Source: Sipunculus nudus (lineage: Eukaryota; Annelida; Sipuncula; Golfingiida; Sipunculidae). Taken from it: a stretch of 64,000 nt of DNA. Below, one piece after another: positions 18,901 through 27,482 of this stretch. How positions within the stretch are numbered: the first letter of the stretch is position 1; each line of letters starts with the position of its first letter. The notes beneath the pieces were generated by a model that saw nothing but the letters and a program-made list of their open reading frames with translations, was not told where the DNA came from and made no database searches. The DNA is taken from the NCBI GenBank assembly GCA_026874595.1, contig CM049318.1, positions 35,237,956-35,301,955 on the forward strand, written 5' to 3'. A program made the position numbers and the translations under genes.

Positions 18901-19616
18901 ACTGGGGAACAAACCACCCTCGGCTCCTGCATGCAACTCCCGCCGACTTGTCTCTTTGTACGGGTGACTCCCTTTTGAAAGCGTTAAACATTGTCGTGAA
19001 GCCCTGCATGCTGGAAGCACTTCTGACAGGTCCTCAATTGCCAGCCGCTTCAACCTTACCGACCGACAAACGTCCGAGGCCCTTGTTTCAGATCGCGGAT
19101 GAGTTTCTGCGGTTAGGTTTCATACATGCAAAACGCAGCAGGCATTGGGCAGGTACCAGACAGGAAGCTGAGGTCAGAGCTCACGGTATCTGTGTCGAAT
19201 TTCAGATATCTCCCCCGGTGCATGCCGCAAGTAAGCGTAATGACAACAACACGTCCTGGCCAGCGTGTGTGTACTACGACCATACGACACGCTCTGATTG
19301 CAGATTGCGTCTCCGCTGCTCGCTACACCCGACCGCGTCCGTGGATGGCCTTGAGACGTATTTGCGCCAAAAAGGTTTCAATCTGGACGAAGGTGAACCG
19401 GTTGACACGTGCTCAGAAGAGGGTGACATGTCAGGGGACGATTACGTGTCACAGGACTCGCAAGACGCTGAGGACCTAAAACGGTACTGTCGCCGTCGCC
19501 CTACCAAAGGTGAGCAATTATTAGATGCTCCCTTGAGGTTTAGCCTTGTCTACTATTGTTTCCATAACCGGTGCAGTGGCGGATGGCGTGCGATTACAAG
19601 GTTTAGTGTAAATTAA
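15927..19616 (+). CDS. DNA helicase-primase primase subunit (UL52-type), 1,229 aa
   Basis: Size and motifs match herpesvirus primases of the archaeo-eukaryotic primase superfamily. The key feature is M-F-D671-V-D673 set in a hydrophobic strand, the metal-binding D-x-D of the catalytic centre. Near the C-terminus, Cys/His residues (C-V-Y-Y-D-H, C...C-S-L-H around residues 1113-1135, and Y-Y-C-F-H-N-R-C near 1207-1214) fit the zinc-binding module of UL52-type primases. The known role is making RNA primers at the fork together with the UL5-type helicase, which is encoded here at 51.5-54.7 kb. The frame is open from a GTG at 15837, but the first ATG is at 15927. ATTAAA lies 93 bp after the stop. 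Confidence 0.7.
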   Translation: MAQLKHPCQQLFPRWHPDCELTVWVKPAHYAKLTDLLISTVYPDVYDGISEGEGQGPEHVWTRSCVSPPQWRALLLFDHLAAENTYLSSNGDMGKGGTRGESRACNSLSPARPVNVVFAILTNKHEIPRGQTASAACTVTLLPVLVLRNVPRTFIVGNSLYPSDEIRRWVCKASSVHFVLKHVSRFYLPPALSGAASQCPTDTHVYETLCKRLYIDRVWDVQHRASIDTDSSFASLITHRDITHVSVVALLQLHVFSMRPLQKADGAGSMSVNVKLWAMWSDWLEGQGVKAHNPFDMHPCLTERSLEDGSLHGLSSSNAYGYEGLVHFVEFVRWWYGFNTHVEMCQHQTISAVIANISWMRIHVATVVRKIMEAFGQSPIYTRPPVHPMCPAIWTLAVSDNCRQCKRQAEYEIRLQLDKVMPLLERCKLGRYMRDVLCAVFSDTPLDVAQAKLKRYDPAVVHWGLDSVGGHDSSVTRTTALSIKNQHALKQLAVSNWNAVYRNVTDVPSPHFSRLADCVTFVSQHALQQGSDGGRFRNYARFLPALSRPVKTSGGFVPVCTDRRLWRASKDYAGITARVKAALAEVERRRVSGMPSDTGAEARVQYAMSVARAYPGLHVCDVLSYLYHMDMKQALCVVGRSDYDTVRLNELGGSLHVKVDPVLSLFSVMFDVDMTYRTQYDAPTLSEVYAIARALYTSVMGLVGSVRVALGPEKTDTESAAASVLTKGAHGKSELESYMATHPDILGSRLFVYMSNSLPPCCAVYDENPSQVPSRANMRPLDDNRRVSADEDNLLRTLTELQRTRSLRVVVQLPPNVCFESAEAFLSYQDMLFGFLRADESLRPLVHRLGKEANLERFIDMAVFRGQCRMPHSGKADGSQPFDPLTVVPTLCHGSDPDVMRETCLRNHLDPTVGLMHKDPFPAMHSNEHLKRGLVIKQRGRSGLSVSSFLRNCPTNGPDAPVHAVDQMAMRVVESTREQDKFSRCAQLILCHWGTNHPRLLHATPADLSLCTGDSLLKALNIVVKPCMLEALLTGPQLPAASTLPTDKRPRPLFQIADEFLRLGFIHAKRSRHWAGTRQEAEVRAHGICVEFQISPPVHAASKRNDNNTSWPACVYYDHTTRSDCRLRLRCSLHPTASVDGLETYLRQKGFNLDEGEPVDTCSEEGDMSGDDYVSQDSQDAEDLKRYCRRRPTKGEQLLDAPLRFSLVYYCFHNRCSGGWRAITRFSVN

Positions 19617-19708
19617 CGGTGATAAACGGATTACGGGGGGGTGGGGTGGAGAAAGGGGTTATCCAGATGCATATGCGGGCACGGTTTGTATTACATACAT
19701 GAGTTATT

Positions 19709-19714
19709 ATTAAA
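19709..19714 (+). terminator. Poly(A) signal (ATTAAA) for the primase gene
   Basis: ATTAAA 93 bp past the primase stop. It lies in a 240-bp intergenic stretch that also has a G-rich run near 19636. Confidence 0.45.
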
Positions 19715-19767
19715 GTTTCATAATCGATCTATTTCGGAAGTGTTCTTGTGATGAGTGGGCAGATGTC

Positions 19768-19774
19768 TATATAT
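19768..19774 (+). promoter_or_regulatory. TATA box for the Cys-rich protein gene
   Basis: TATATAT, 84 bp before the ATG at 19858. Confidence 0.45.
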
Positions 19775-19857
19775 GGTACGTTTGTTGTTATGTATTTCGT
19801 TGTATACAAAATACCAGGATACTCGCGCTGCATGTTTCGGGGACAAGCGTGACATCC

Positions 19858-21828
19858 ATGGCGTGTCATGAAACGAACAGAACGACACAAAAACGCGAGA
19901 GCTGTTTTCAAGAAGGACTAAAAGACGGATTGCATGCGTCCCCAGCCGAGATACTAACCAGCCACCGGTGGAAAAGATATCGTGAGCGATACGGCGATTT
20001 TGATGGGCCCTTACTCGCTTCACAGTACGTAGGTGCCATAAGGGGAAGCCAGGTGTGCGCTGTTTGTGCGTTTAATGCACGTGCTGCACGCGATGAACAG
20101 TTTTGTGAGTGGGTGGAAGGTTTTGCTAACGCCATGCAGTTTAAACCTTTCTTTTCTAGCCTGACCACGTCCCTCGTCATTCTTTACTGGCGCCGCGTAC
20201 ACGCAGCTCTGACACGGCTCGAAGCACGGCCCGCCGCTGATCCCGATGATATTTCGAACGCGTTAGACGAAGAAGTATTGAATTCAATCACACCCGAAGT
20301 ATTTCATGTGCACTTCATCCACAACCGCTGCCAGTTCTCGTCGTTCAATACAGGACACGATAATGCTGGACGTGTGGATGGCAACAGGCCGCTCTTACGC
20401 ATTGAAAGGGGGGATATGTGGAGGACGTGGCACGTGCACAATAACAGCCACATTGTAGCTCAGATTTTGCAGTTACACAATGGGTTGGCCCTGTGGCAAC
20501 GTTCTGCCAGCCAAGGCTTCCATAACACTCCGGCGAACGACAGGGTAGACACTAGCGCAGACAGTGCGCGTGTTATCGGGCCGTGGGTTGTGACGTCCGG
20601 TTTAGAGTTACCTAGACTACCCACGACCGACGACATCCACCAAGGCGACACGAACGCGAGTGGCAACAGACAACAAACGGACACAGCGGGTTTGCACCCT
20701 GAAGAGTACGAAGAGGCTCTGTGTGTTAAAGCCGATGCATCGTCGAGGTTCAAAGACATTACCTGCATGATGGCAGACGCGTGCTTTGGCGTGTGTGGGT
20801 CAGACATGTCAGAATATGTTCGTTCGTTTCAGCGCAGGTGGGACTTCATGTGTGACCTTACACGTGATACAGATACGGTTCAGTGCAAAGAAAACATAAC
20901 AACCGGACATGTTGCACAACGCGCTGCGCGTTCGGGACGTGCCCCTGATTTCTCTCGGTTTCGGCCTTACCCGACAGGAAGGGAACGAAACAACACAGGT
21001 AGAGAGACAGAAGCGACGAGAACAGTGTCCCCCACGCTTGTACTGCGGGGTTACAGTTCCCACTGCGGTCGTTCTTGGCACCAACCTGACGCATTACTTC
21101 AACACGAAAATAATGCGTTGACGCCTTCTGCTGCTGAGGAAGCGGGGGCTTGTGTTGCGGCAGAACCCTCAGAGGCCGGCATTGCGTACCGCCGGATGGC
21201 GGAAACACTGGAAGAGGTTCGGTCCGTTGTTCTGCGAACGTCGCAGAGAAGCCGACTCAACCTGTTAAGAGGTAAAAGCAAGTCCTTTTTTCCTGCTGTC
21301 ACCCCGCCTGAGGGTGTGGAATGGGCAGTCGATTGGGAACTGGCACCGGAAGACACACCGACAGAGTGCTTGCTGTGCGGCATGTGCGCATTCTACGATT
21401 GGTACCGTGTGATAGAACATATGCTATTGTCGTTAGGCATGGAGAAGGCGTGCGCAATGCAGCCGGTTGCCAACGTTAACACATTCGTCTCTGTGTTAAA
21501 CACGTTGCAAAAGCGCTTGTCAGACATGTCTCAACGCGACGTGGATCCACTCGACGGATTCCTATTGAAGGGTTTGAACCCCTCGGTTTTTTACCATCAC
21601 GCGTTTTCGTCTCCGCTGTGCGCATTGAACAGGGCACGGATGGGTGTGATGTACGAAAAGGATTCTTCGCTGCCTTGCGGTTCGGCAGTTGTCGCAGCAT
21701 TAATGTACGTCGTGTACGGAAACTTCAACAGTTCTTGTAGGTTTCGCCCCCTGTGGTTGAAACGGTGCATGCAAGTGTTACAGGGACATAAAGTGTACTG
21801 TGACCCCGGCGTGTGCTTGTCCGGTTGA
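19858..21828 (+). CDS. Cys-rich protein, 656 aa (possible UL32-like packaging protein)
   Basis: Two Cys clusters are clear: C67-x-x-C70 near the N-terminus and C504-x-x-C507-x-x-C510 near the C-terminus, with further Cys and His residues (for example about residues 575-650). A poorly conserved, Ser/Thr/Arg-rich middle (about 210-450) separates the two ordered ends. Length and paired zinc-type clusters resemble the herpesvirus UL32 DNA-packaging family, but no family-specific motif was confirmed, so this is only a suggestion. The frame opens at a GTG (19849); the first ATG is 19858, in good Kozak context. A TATA box lies 84 bp upstream and the next gene follows after 66 bp. Confidence 0.6.
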   Translation: MACHETNRTTQKRESCFQEGLKDGLHASPAEILTSHRWKRYRERYGDFDGPLLASQYVGAIRGSQVCAVCAFNARAARDEQFCEWVEGFANAMQFKPFFSSLTTSLVILYWRRVHAALTRLEARPAADPDDISNALDEEVLNSITPEVFHVHFIHNRCQFSSFNTGHDNAGRVDGNRPLLRIERGDMWRTWHVHNNSHIVAQILQLHNGLALWQRSASQGFHNTPANDRVDTSADSARVIGPWVVTSGLELPRLPTTDDIHQGDTNASGNRQQTDTAGLHPEEYEEALCVKADASSRFKDITCMMADACFGVCGSDMSEYVRSFQRRWDFMCDLTRDTDTVQCKENITTGHVAQRAARSGRAPDFSRFRPYPTGRERNNTGRETEATRTVSPTLVLRGYSSHCGRSWHQPDALLQHENNALTPSAAEEAGACVAAEPSEAGIAYRRMAETLEEVRSVVLRTSQRSRLNLLRGKSKSFFPAVTPPEGVEWAVDWELAPEDTPTECLLCGMCAFYDWYRVIEHMLLSLGMEKACAMQPVANVNTFVSVLNTLQKRLSDMSQRDVDPLDGFLLKGLNPSVFYHHAFSSPLCALNRARMGVMYEKDSSLPCGSAVVAALMYVVYGNFNSSCRFRPLWLKRCMQVLQGHKVYCDPGVCLSG

Positions 21829-21894
21829 TTATTAGGACGTGCAACGAGATGAAATACCATCTGTGTATTCGCGGGAGTATAGCACACATTGGTC

Positions 21895-23109
21895 ATGCGA
21901 ATGAAATCAATGGGACGTCAAAAGTCGAGTGCAACCAGGCGCACCGTAGCGGGTCCCAAGGGGAAACGTCACAGGTCGAAACGAAAAACACGCATATACA
22001 ACAGTGCCCTCAAACTGAAAGCGGCATATCGGTTGAACACGATACTGTTTGACCCGAGCAAAAGTTCAAAAAGGTTCAGAGAAATGTCACTGTCCGCATA
22101 TGGGAAAGACGTGGCGCAAGGGCAACTGCCACACATTCAACATGAACGGTCAAACGATCTAAAGTCTGACATCCTGCCGTTCGGACGCCCCGGAGTTTTT
22201 TACACAAACACGAAAGATATGCCAGTGCCGATGTTCACAAATGACGTCTTGGACATCGGTGGTATGCGCTCTCGCGTACAGGACGCTACCTGTTGCCTGG
22301 ACCTTAATATTTTTGCCGACCCTGTACACAGCGGAGCAGTGGTTCCCTTCAGGGAGTGTTCCACCTGTCTTGCCATGAAGCGCAAGTATCTCAGTGAGCA
22401 TCCTGTATTCCCTGATCAAGTGACGCCTTTCAAACAGGATCGGTCGGAGGAAGGTTCGTCCTGCATCGAGGAAGTCAATGTGCACGCGTTGCTCCATGAT
22501 GTTAACACCTTTGTACAGGCACCGCGGGCGATCTTGCTAGACGAACAACAAGGGAAAGATGGGTCGGGGCACGCATCGCAAGAGGCGTTCGTGCTCCTGC
22601 AGGGACTGCACCGTGCGTTCTCTAGGAATCCCGGCTGTGCCAGCCTCCTGGACGCGAAAAGTTTGGTGTGCATGGCGGTAGAATTTACAGTCGGCGCAGG
22701 GAAGAGAGCCGTTCACATGTTGAGAACAATATTCGCTTGTATGGCTAAACATAACGTGCACCCGGACTCGTGCCGTCTGGACATCATGATCGATGACCCA
22801 CACAATTGCGGCCTGCCAGGAGGATACCTCTCGCTAAAGTCGTGCACCTTCAGCTGCACAGGCTTCTTGCATATATGCCGCAATGCGCTCCGAACCCTAT
22901 CAGCTCACGTCGACTACTACCGTGAAAGTTTTAGGATCTCATGGCAGGTGTACCCAGACGGCACACGGGGGTTCACGGTTGAACTTCCCGTTTGTGCATC
23001 GTCTGTCGACCCGCGCACATTGACGTGTGATGATCGTATGTATCTAAAAACTTACGCATCTGAGGACTGGTACGGATTGTTGGAAGAGTGGGTCGCAACG
23101 GGATTGTGA
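21895..23109 (+). CDS. Hypothetical protein with basic N-terminus, 404 aa (possible capsid triplex subunit)
   Basis: The first 45 residues are very basic (K-R-H-R-S-K-R-K near 24-31), suggesting nucleic-acid binding or nuclear import. The rest looks globular with scattered Cys (a C-x-x-C near residues 157-160). Size and basic tail resemble herpesvirus triplex subunit 1, a capsid protein that touches DNA, but I see no motif that proves this. The frame opens with a TTG at 21889; the first ATG is 21895, with another at 21904. An AATAAA lies about 70 bp after the stop. Confidence 0.55.
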   Translation: MRMKSMGRQKSSATRRTVAGPKGKRHRSKRKTRIYNSALKLKAAYRLNTILFDPSKSSKRFREMSLSAYGKDVAQGQLPHIQHERSNDLKSDILPFGRPGVFYTNTKDMPVPMFTNDVLDIGGMRSRVQDATCCLDLNIFADPVHSGAVVPFRECSTCLAMKRKYLSEHPVFPDQVTPFKQDRSEEGSSCIEEVNVHALLHDVNTFVQAPRAILLDEQQGKDGSGHASQEAFVLLQGLHRAFSRNPGCASLLDAKSLVCMAVEFTVGAGKRAVHMLRTIFACMAKHNVHPDSCRLDIMIDDPHNCGLPGGYLSLKSCTFSCTGFLHICRNALRTLSAHVDYYRESFRISWQVYPDGTRGFTVELPVCASSVDPRTLTCDDRMYLKTYASEDWYGLLEEWVATGL

Positions 23110-23177
23110 CGACCCCGTTCGTTCGATATACATTTATACCAGGTTATGCATATGGTTTGATACACTTATTATTAGGT

Positions 23178-23183
23178 AATAAA
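23178..23183 (+). terminator. Poly(A) signal
   Basis: AATAAA 69 bp past the stop at 23109, in a 300-bp AT-rich intergenic stretch between convergent genes. Confidence 0.55.
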
Positions 23184-23345
23184 CTGTATCGTCTTTATAT
23201 GATTATGTCTGTTTTTTTTCATCGCATTGACAGTTACACGTAATGACTAGCATTCTCTTCACTGTCCGCTTTTGTCGATCAATCATTCACACGCACATCA
23301 TCACACAATAAACAACCGTACATGTCATCGAAGGAAAAACAATGT

Positions 23346-23351
23346 TTTATT
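23346..23351 (-). terminator. Poly(A) signal for the 153-aa gene
   Basis: TTTATT on the + strand is AATAAA on the - strand, 59 bp past the stop at 23410. Confidence 0.5.
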
Positions 23352-23409
23352 CGAAGAGTATAAACACCATAGACCATGCACCCACATATTTTGCAGTCTC
23401 TTAACCCTG

Positions 23410-23871
23410 TTAAGGCTCCAGATCAAGTTGTTGGAGTGATTCTGCCATCATCTGCGCACGCTTTTCCTCTCTCTTCTTGTTCTGTTCCTTTTCGTTCCTT
23501 TTCCGTCTTGGGTTGACAGGAACGTCCTTCGGGCGACATCTGTCTTGTGTATTTTGTGTCGTTCTGCCTATCTGTTCAAGCAGCCTAGTGCTCCTTGCCT
23601 CCATCTTCATATTGCGTTCAATCGTATCTTGCGACGATCTGGAAGTTGGAAACACGTCTAAAGAAGCCGCGCCGGGATCCTGCATATTCGCGATCAAAAC
23701 CTGTTGCATTCGTTTCATATCTTTCGATAAAGCCGTACATTCCCCGACTATCTGCCAAAGCCTACCGATTATCAGCGCCAACCAATCGATAGGTATCAAC
23801 ACTTTGGTCTCGCTACTAGCGACGGGTACAGAACTGTCTCGCGTGGCTTGGTTACTTTCCGAGCCGCTCAT
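23410..23871 (-). CDS. Small hypothetical protein, 153 aa
   Basis: I do not recognise this protein. An N-terminal Ser/Thr-rich stretch is followed by a hydrophobic helix (about residues 24-43) that may pack in a bundle rather than span a membrane. A central helical region and a highly charged Lys/Arg/Glu C-terminal segment (about 115-145) follow. It is flanked by its own AATAAA and shares a 213-bp divergent promoter region with the 719-aa gene. Small structural or tegument proteins of herpesviruses are often this size, but no function can be assigned. Confidence 0.6.
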   Translation of the reverse strand: MSGSESNQATRDSSVPVASSETKVLIPIDWLALIIGRLWQIVGECTALSKDMKRMQQVLIANMQDPGAASLDVFPTSRSSQDTIERNMKMEARSTRLLEQIGRTTQNTQDRCRPKDVPVNPRRKRNEKEQNKKREEKRAQMMAESLQQLDLEP

Positions 23872-23967
23872 GGTGCCGTGATGTGTAGAATGTGCGCTCG
23901 TGTCTGATGGGAATGCCTATGTGGTTTGGTATTTATTGGTGTTTCCCGGCGGTCACATGTCCTGGCG

Positions 23968-23996
23968 CTATTTGTGATGACGGGTGTCACAAATAG
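23968..23996. promoter_or_regulatory. Inverted repeat in a divergent promoter region
   Basis: CTATTTGTGA (23968-23977), a 9-bp spacer, then TCACAAATAG (23987-23996) form a perfect 10-bp inverted repeat. It extends 3 bp outward with one mismatch. It lies between the genes starting at 23871 (-) and 24085 (+). It could bind a dimeric regulator or act as an origin-type element. Confidence 0.45.
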
Positions 23997-24084
23997 TGCA
24001 GATAACGTCTGACTGGACGAACTACTCAACAGTAACAAAAACAACGGTTCGGTTTTATAGTGTCACTAACAGGAAACAGCTGCG

Positions 24085-26244
24085 ATGTCCTCTGCCGGGG
24101 ACAGGCTGGACCTCACATGTGAAAACAAGTGTATAGACAAACATGATCTATACGGATACCTGTCACCCGTGCGCACCATGCCCGGTGGCAGCCAGGGGTA
24201 TGGCCCGGGTATACATAAAAACTGTTTCGTTGTGGGACTTCCATTGCTCACAGGAGATACATCCCCTGCTATGATGTTGTCGGCCTGCGACGGCGTTAGC
24301 CCCGTGGAGTACACACGCCTTTCCCGGTGGAACGTCCACGGAAGGGACGGGGAACTGAACATTTCTGGTAACTACATCACATGCTCTACAGGTGTCGGGA
24401 TGGAGTCTGGTCGGGTTACGTCGAACGAGCACCAGGTAAAAACCATGAGAAACAGCGGCCCTTTCACCCTCTCTGTGAACGATCTGGTCTGTCTGGTGCC
24501 GATATACCCTTTGCTGACACCGAACGACAGGCACTCACACAAGGACGAGATACCCCCGAATGACCCCGCCAACCCATACGGACCCCCTGTTAGCATTGCC
24601 AAGGCGACCGCGCACGGCCTGACGTTTCCGGCCACCGTACCTATCTTTAAGATGCCTGAGGTGTTCACCGGTGTGCTGACGGGTTTAGTGTGTAAAGTCA
24701 TGCGGAACGTGGACAAGATGAAGTACGCAAAAGCAGCCAGCTCAAACACGCGCTTGACCATAGAAGAGGAGTTGGGGGAACACCCATTCAGTCGGACGCT
24801 GGAGCCGACCTTGCTCCTGCATCTGTCAAGACTGTTGAAGCATTACGGTTGGCTGCAGTTCTATGCCTTCTGTGACGCAGCTGTACGAGATCTCAATCTA
24901 CCTGATCATGCTGCTTTGTCAGCACCTGGCATGCCACAAAGGGGTTTGATGAAAGAATCCACAGCTCTGAAGAATACACTTAAGACGCTTTCTGCCAATT
25001 CAAATCTAAAAGAGAGTGAAAAAGCAACCAACACTCTTGCTTTGCGGGCAGGTTTGAAAGCCGTTTGGACATCAATATGCAGCTTGGCACATGCCTATAA
25101 CCCCCCAGTATATGGCAGGGTTGTACAGAGCAGGGCGTCCTCTATGACAGGTCACGCCATTACCCCACATAGTTTTTTTGACTGCTTCGTGACTGGTACA
25201 AATGAACTACCTAGCGTTATACCACAAACAACGCTTCATAACCAGCTCGAACCATATGGCGCCGGGACGCACGGGGCTTTGCCGGCTGGTTTTTTCTATA
25301 AGTTTGATACCACGTCACAAGGTACCACTTTCCGACCCCTTATTTTAGACGAAACAAACCCTAGTGATTTCTCGACGTATGCCACTGCTTGGCAGCAGTG
25401 CAGGGAAACGCGAATGAAAGCGAAAGCTAACGTGCGCCAACGTGACGTGTGCATAGTGGAGCTAGTCAACAACGGCCCGGATGACATCAACACCCACATG
25501 GGTGCCTACTTGTGCGTGCAACCTCCTGTAATAATGCCGGAGTCGGGGTTTGGGGAAGATCTGCCTTACGACGATGACCCGAAACCGGGGGTGCTACGGC
25601 GGTGGGATCGGCTCGAGGCGGAGCATGTCGATGCCATCTGTGCTTACGGGCACTACCAGATATCGCATCACTTCGACAAGCTGTTCCACCCCCCTTCCAA
25701 AGACGAACAGTCGTTCTCCCGCAGGCAACCGTCTCTGGCCAACAGCGTGCGCCTTGTCTGTATTTTGGCGAACCAACTGCGTATGTGCAACAACGTCTGT
25801 GGTTCGGCGCTCAGAAGCCTTGCCGAAGAGTGCTGCCTGGAAGACGGGAACCTGGAATCAAATGTGGCAATCTGTGACCCGGGTTTTGATGCTCCTAACC
25901 TTATTGACGCCCCAGCTAACCAACCGGCAGGCTACGATGAGGGTCAAACGGCAGATCCTGTTATAGTGCAAAAAACACAGCTTTACGCATTCAAAGATGT
26001 CATGAACCCAGGAGCTGACATGGATGTTTACGAAGACAGGGATTTGTCTTCCCGCATAACATGTGCACAGGCTATGTTACACGAGATCATAAGAACAGCT
26101 TCCGCCTTGTACGATGAAATATTCAGCGTAACCCCCGTTGCCGTTGCACTGAGGGCCACCGGTGTGAACCCAAGCAGCAACAGGACAGAAGACGGAGCTT
26201 TGATCATCCCTCCCGGTGCCACGTTTGAGGCGCGTGTTATCTAA
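24085..26244 (+). CDS. Hypothetical structural-type protein, 719 aa
   Basis: I do not recognise this protein with confidence. It is soluble, without signal peptide, membrane span or low-complexity stretches, and contains many Pro/Asn/Gly-rich loop segments typical of capsid or tegument proteins. The C-terminus ends in a short strand-like stretch (A-L-I-I-P-P-G...). Size is near that of herpesvirus portal proteins (about 600-750 residues), but no portal signature can be verified by eye. The start ATG at 24085 follows a TTTATAG-like sequence by about 30 bp. AATAAA follows the stop by 50 bp. Confidence 0.6.
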   Translation: MSSAGDRLDLTCENKCIDKHDLYGYLSPVRTMPGGSQGYGPGIHKNCFVVGLPLLTGDTSPAMMLSACDGVSPVEYTRLSRWNVHGRDGELNISGNYITCSTGVGMESGRVTSNEHQVKTMRNSGPFTLSVNDLVCLVPIYPLLTPNDRHSHKDEIPPNDPANPYGPPVSIAKATAHGLTFPATVPIFKMPEVFTGVLTGLVCKVMRNVDKMKYAKAASSNTRLTIEEELGEHPFSRTLEPTLLLHLSRLLKHYGWLQFYAFCDAAVRDLNLPDHAALSAPGMPQRGLMKESTALKNTLKTLSANSNLKESEKATNTLALRAGLKAVWTSICSLAHAYNPPVYGRVVQSRASSMTGHAITPHSFFDCFVTGTNELPSVIPQTTLHNQLEPYGAGTHGALPAGFFYKFDTTSQGTTFRPLILDETNPSDFSTYATAWQQCRETRMKAKANVRQRDVCIVELVNNGPDDINTHMGAYLCVQPPVIMPESGFGEDLPYDDDPKPGVLRRWDRLEAEHVDAICAYGHYQISHHFDKLFHPPSKDEQSFSRRQPSLANSVRLVCILANQLRMCNNVCGSALRSLAEECCLEDGNLESNVAICDPGFDAPNLIDAPANQPAGYDEGQTADPVIVQKTQLYAFKDVMNPGADMDVYEDRDLSSRITCAQAMLHEIIRTASALYDEIFSVTPVAVALRATGVNPSSNRTEDGALIIPPGATFEARVI

Positions 26245-26293
26245 ATGTTTGGCACGTCGCAATGCCGAAACACAAAAACACACATGTTACTTG

Positions 26294-26299
26294 AATAAA
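26294..26299 (+). terminator. Poly(A) signal for the 719-aa gene
   Basis: AATAAA (overlapping a second copy at 26298) 50 bp past the stop at 26244. Confidence 0.6.
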
Positions 26300-26489
26300 T
26301 AAACACGATACCAACACAATGCATTTTTTTATCATTTGAATTTATTCCACATGCAACATATCTAGTCGTCGCGTTTTTCATCGTACATGTGATACCCTGT
26401 CCTGAGAATGCTACCCGTATTTGTAATGCACGACGTGAGTGACGTCAGCATAGACTCGGTTTCGTGGTACATCACAACACGCCGGAAGG

Positions 26490-27350
26490 ATGATGAGTTC
26501 TACGTTGAACACGACGCATGGGCGTCCTGGTGAGTTTCAGGGCAGGCGACTTCTGCGTAAGGTTGTGTCACACACAACATCACATAAACTGACAAGGGAC
26601 CAAACGGCTGTGCTGGAACACCGGTTTCAGCCTGGGGACCGCATCCATGTTATCGGGGAAGACGGCTGTGGTAAATCCGTAGCCGTGATGGAGAAGGCCT
26701 GGGCGGAACCACGTTTCCGTTTCCTGTGGATTGTAAGGTGTTCTGATACATGGCGGCGTCTCAAGGCCGTCTGTCCGAAGAACGTTACCATATTACCATT
26801 AGACCAAGTGCTTGACGGGGCCACGCATAACCACCTGCACCACGACCAACGTTTAACCATTAAACGCCTCATACTATCGATGGTTAACCCGCCCGCGCCA
26901 ACAAGGCTGGTATTTGAAACATTTATGGCGTTTCTGCTTGATTCTGACACCGTCCACGTGTGTAAAGACCACGTTCCCTCAGCTGACTCTGTATATTGGC
27001 AGTACTCCGCATTTACGCCTGATGACATTGTCCGCCTGGCCAATGGTATGTGGCAACACATATACAACTTCATGTGTTCAAACGGTGATTACAATGGGTT
27101 GACCTGCGCAGACGTCCCTTATCCCGTTCTTCTGAAATTATGTGCCACCCATTTTTTTCATGTAGTCGTCATGGATGATGTTCATCTGCTTCCCACACGC
27201 CACATGTTGCTGTTTCAACGTTTCCCACAAATACAGATCCTCATCGGAAATTACGAGGCGGGAGGAGTCGTCCAAACGTGGTGGGCCATGCCCCCTTCTG
27301 CGACCACCACTTTCAGTATAACAGATGCTTTGCATAGCACGGACAGTTAG
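26490..27350 (+). CDS. SF1-helicase-like P-loop ATPase with only the first RecA domain, 286 aa
   Basis: The order of motifs matches the first RecA domain of UvrD/Rep-type SF1 helicases. They are a Q-motif-like T-R-D-Q (35-38), Walker A G-E-D-G-C-G-K-S (56-63), Walker B V-V-V-M-D-D (225-230), and a motif-III-like strand I-L-I-G-N (250-254). The protein then ends, so motifs IV-VI and the arginine finger of the second domain are absent. It may be an ATP-binding accessory or regulatory factor, or a truncated helicase. It does not duplicate the separate full-length helicase at 51.5-54.7 kb. Start ATG at 26490, with another at 26493. Confidence 0.6.
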   Translation: MMSSTLNTTHGRPGEFQGRRLLRKVVSHTTSHKLTRDQTAVLEHRFQPGDRIHVIGEDGCGKSVAVMEKAWAEPRFRFLWIVRCSDTWRRLKAVCPKNVTILPLDQVLDGATHNHLHHDQRLTIKRLILSMVNPPAPTRLVFETFMAFLLDSDTVHVCKDHVPSADSVYWQYSAFTPDDIVRLANGMWQHIYNFMCSNGDYNGLTCADVPYPVLLKLCATHFFHVVVMDDVHLLPTRHMLLFQRFPQIQILIGNYEAGGVVQTWWAMPPSATTTFSITDALHSTDS

Positions 27351-27395
27351 GTAAAAAGAGGATGAACCACTTAAACATGCGGCAGACTATCAGAT

Positions 27396-27401
27396 AATAA
27401 A
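27396..27401 (+). terminator. Poly(A) signal
   Basis: AATAAA 46 bp past the stop at 27350, between convergent genes. Confidence 0.55.
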
Positions 27402-27459
27402 TTACTATTTAATATTTCTGATGTTGGTTGTTATCTCATACAGATCAGGTGTTGTTGTT

Positions 27460-27465
27460 TTTATT
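27460..27465 (-). terminator. Poly(A) signal for the giant tegument gene
   Basis: TTTATT on the + strand is AATAAA on the - strand, 18 bp past the stop at 27483. Confidence 0.55.
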
Positions 27466-27482
27466 TTATGTTAATGATCACC

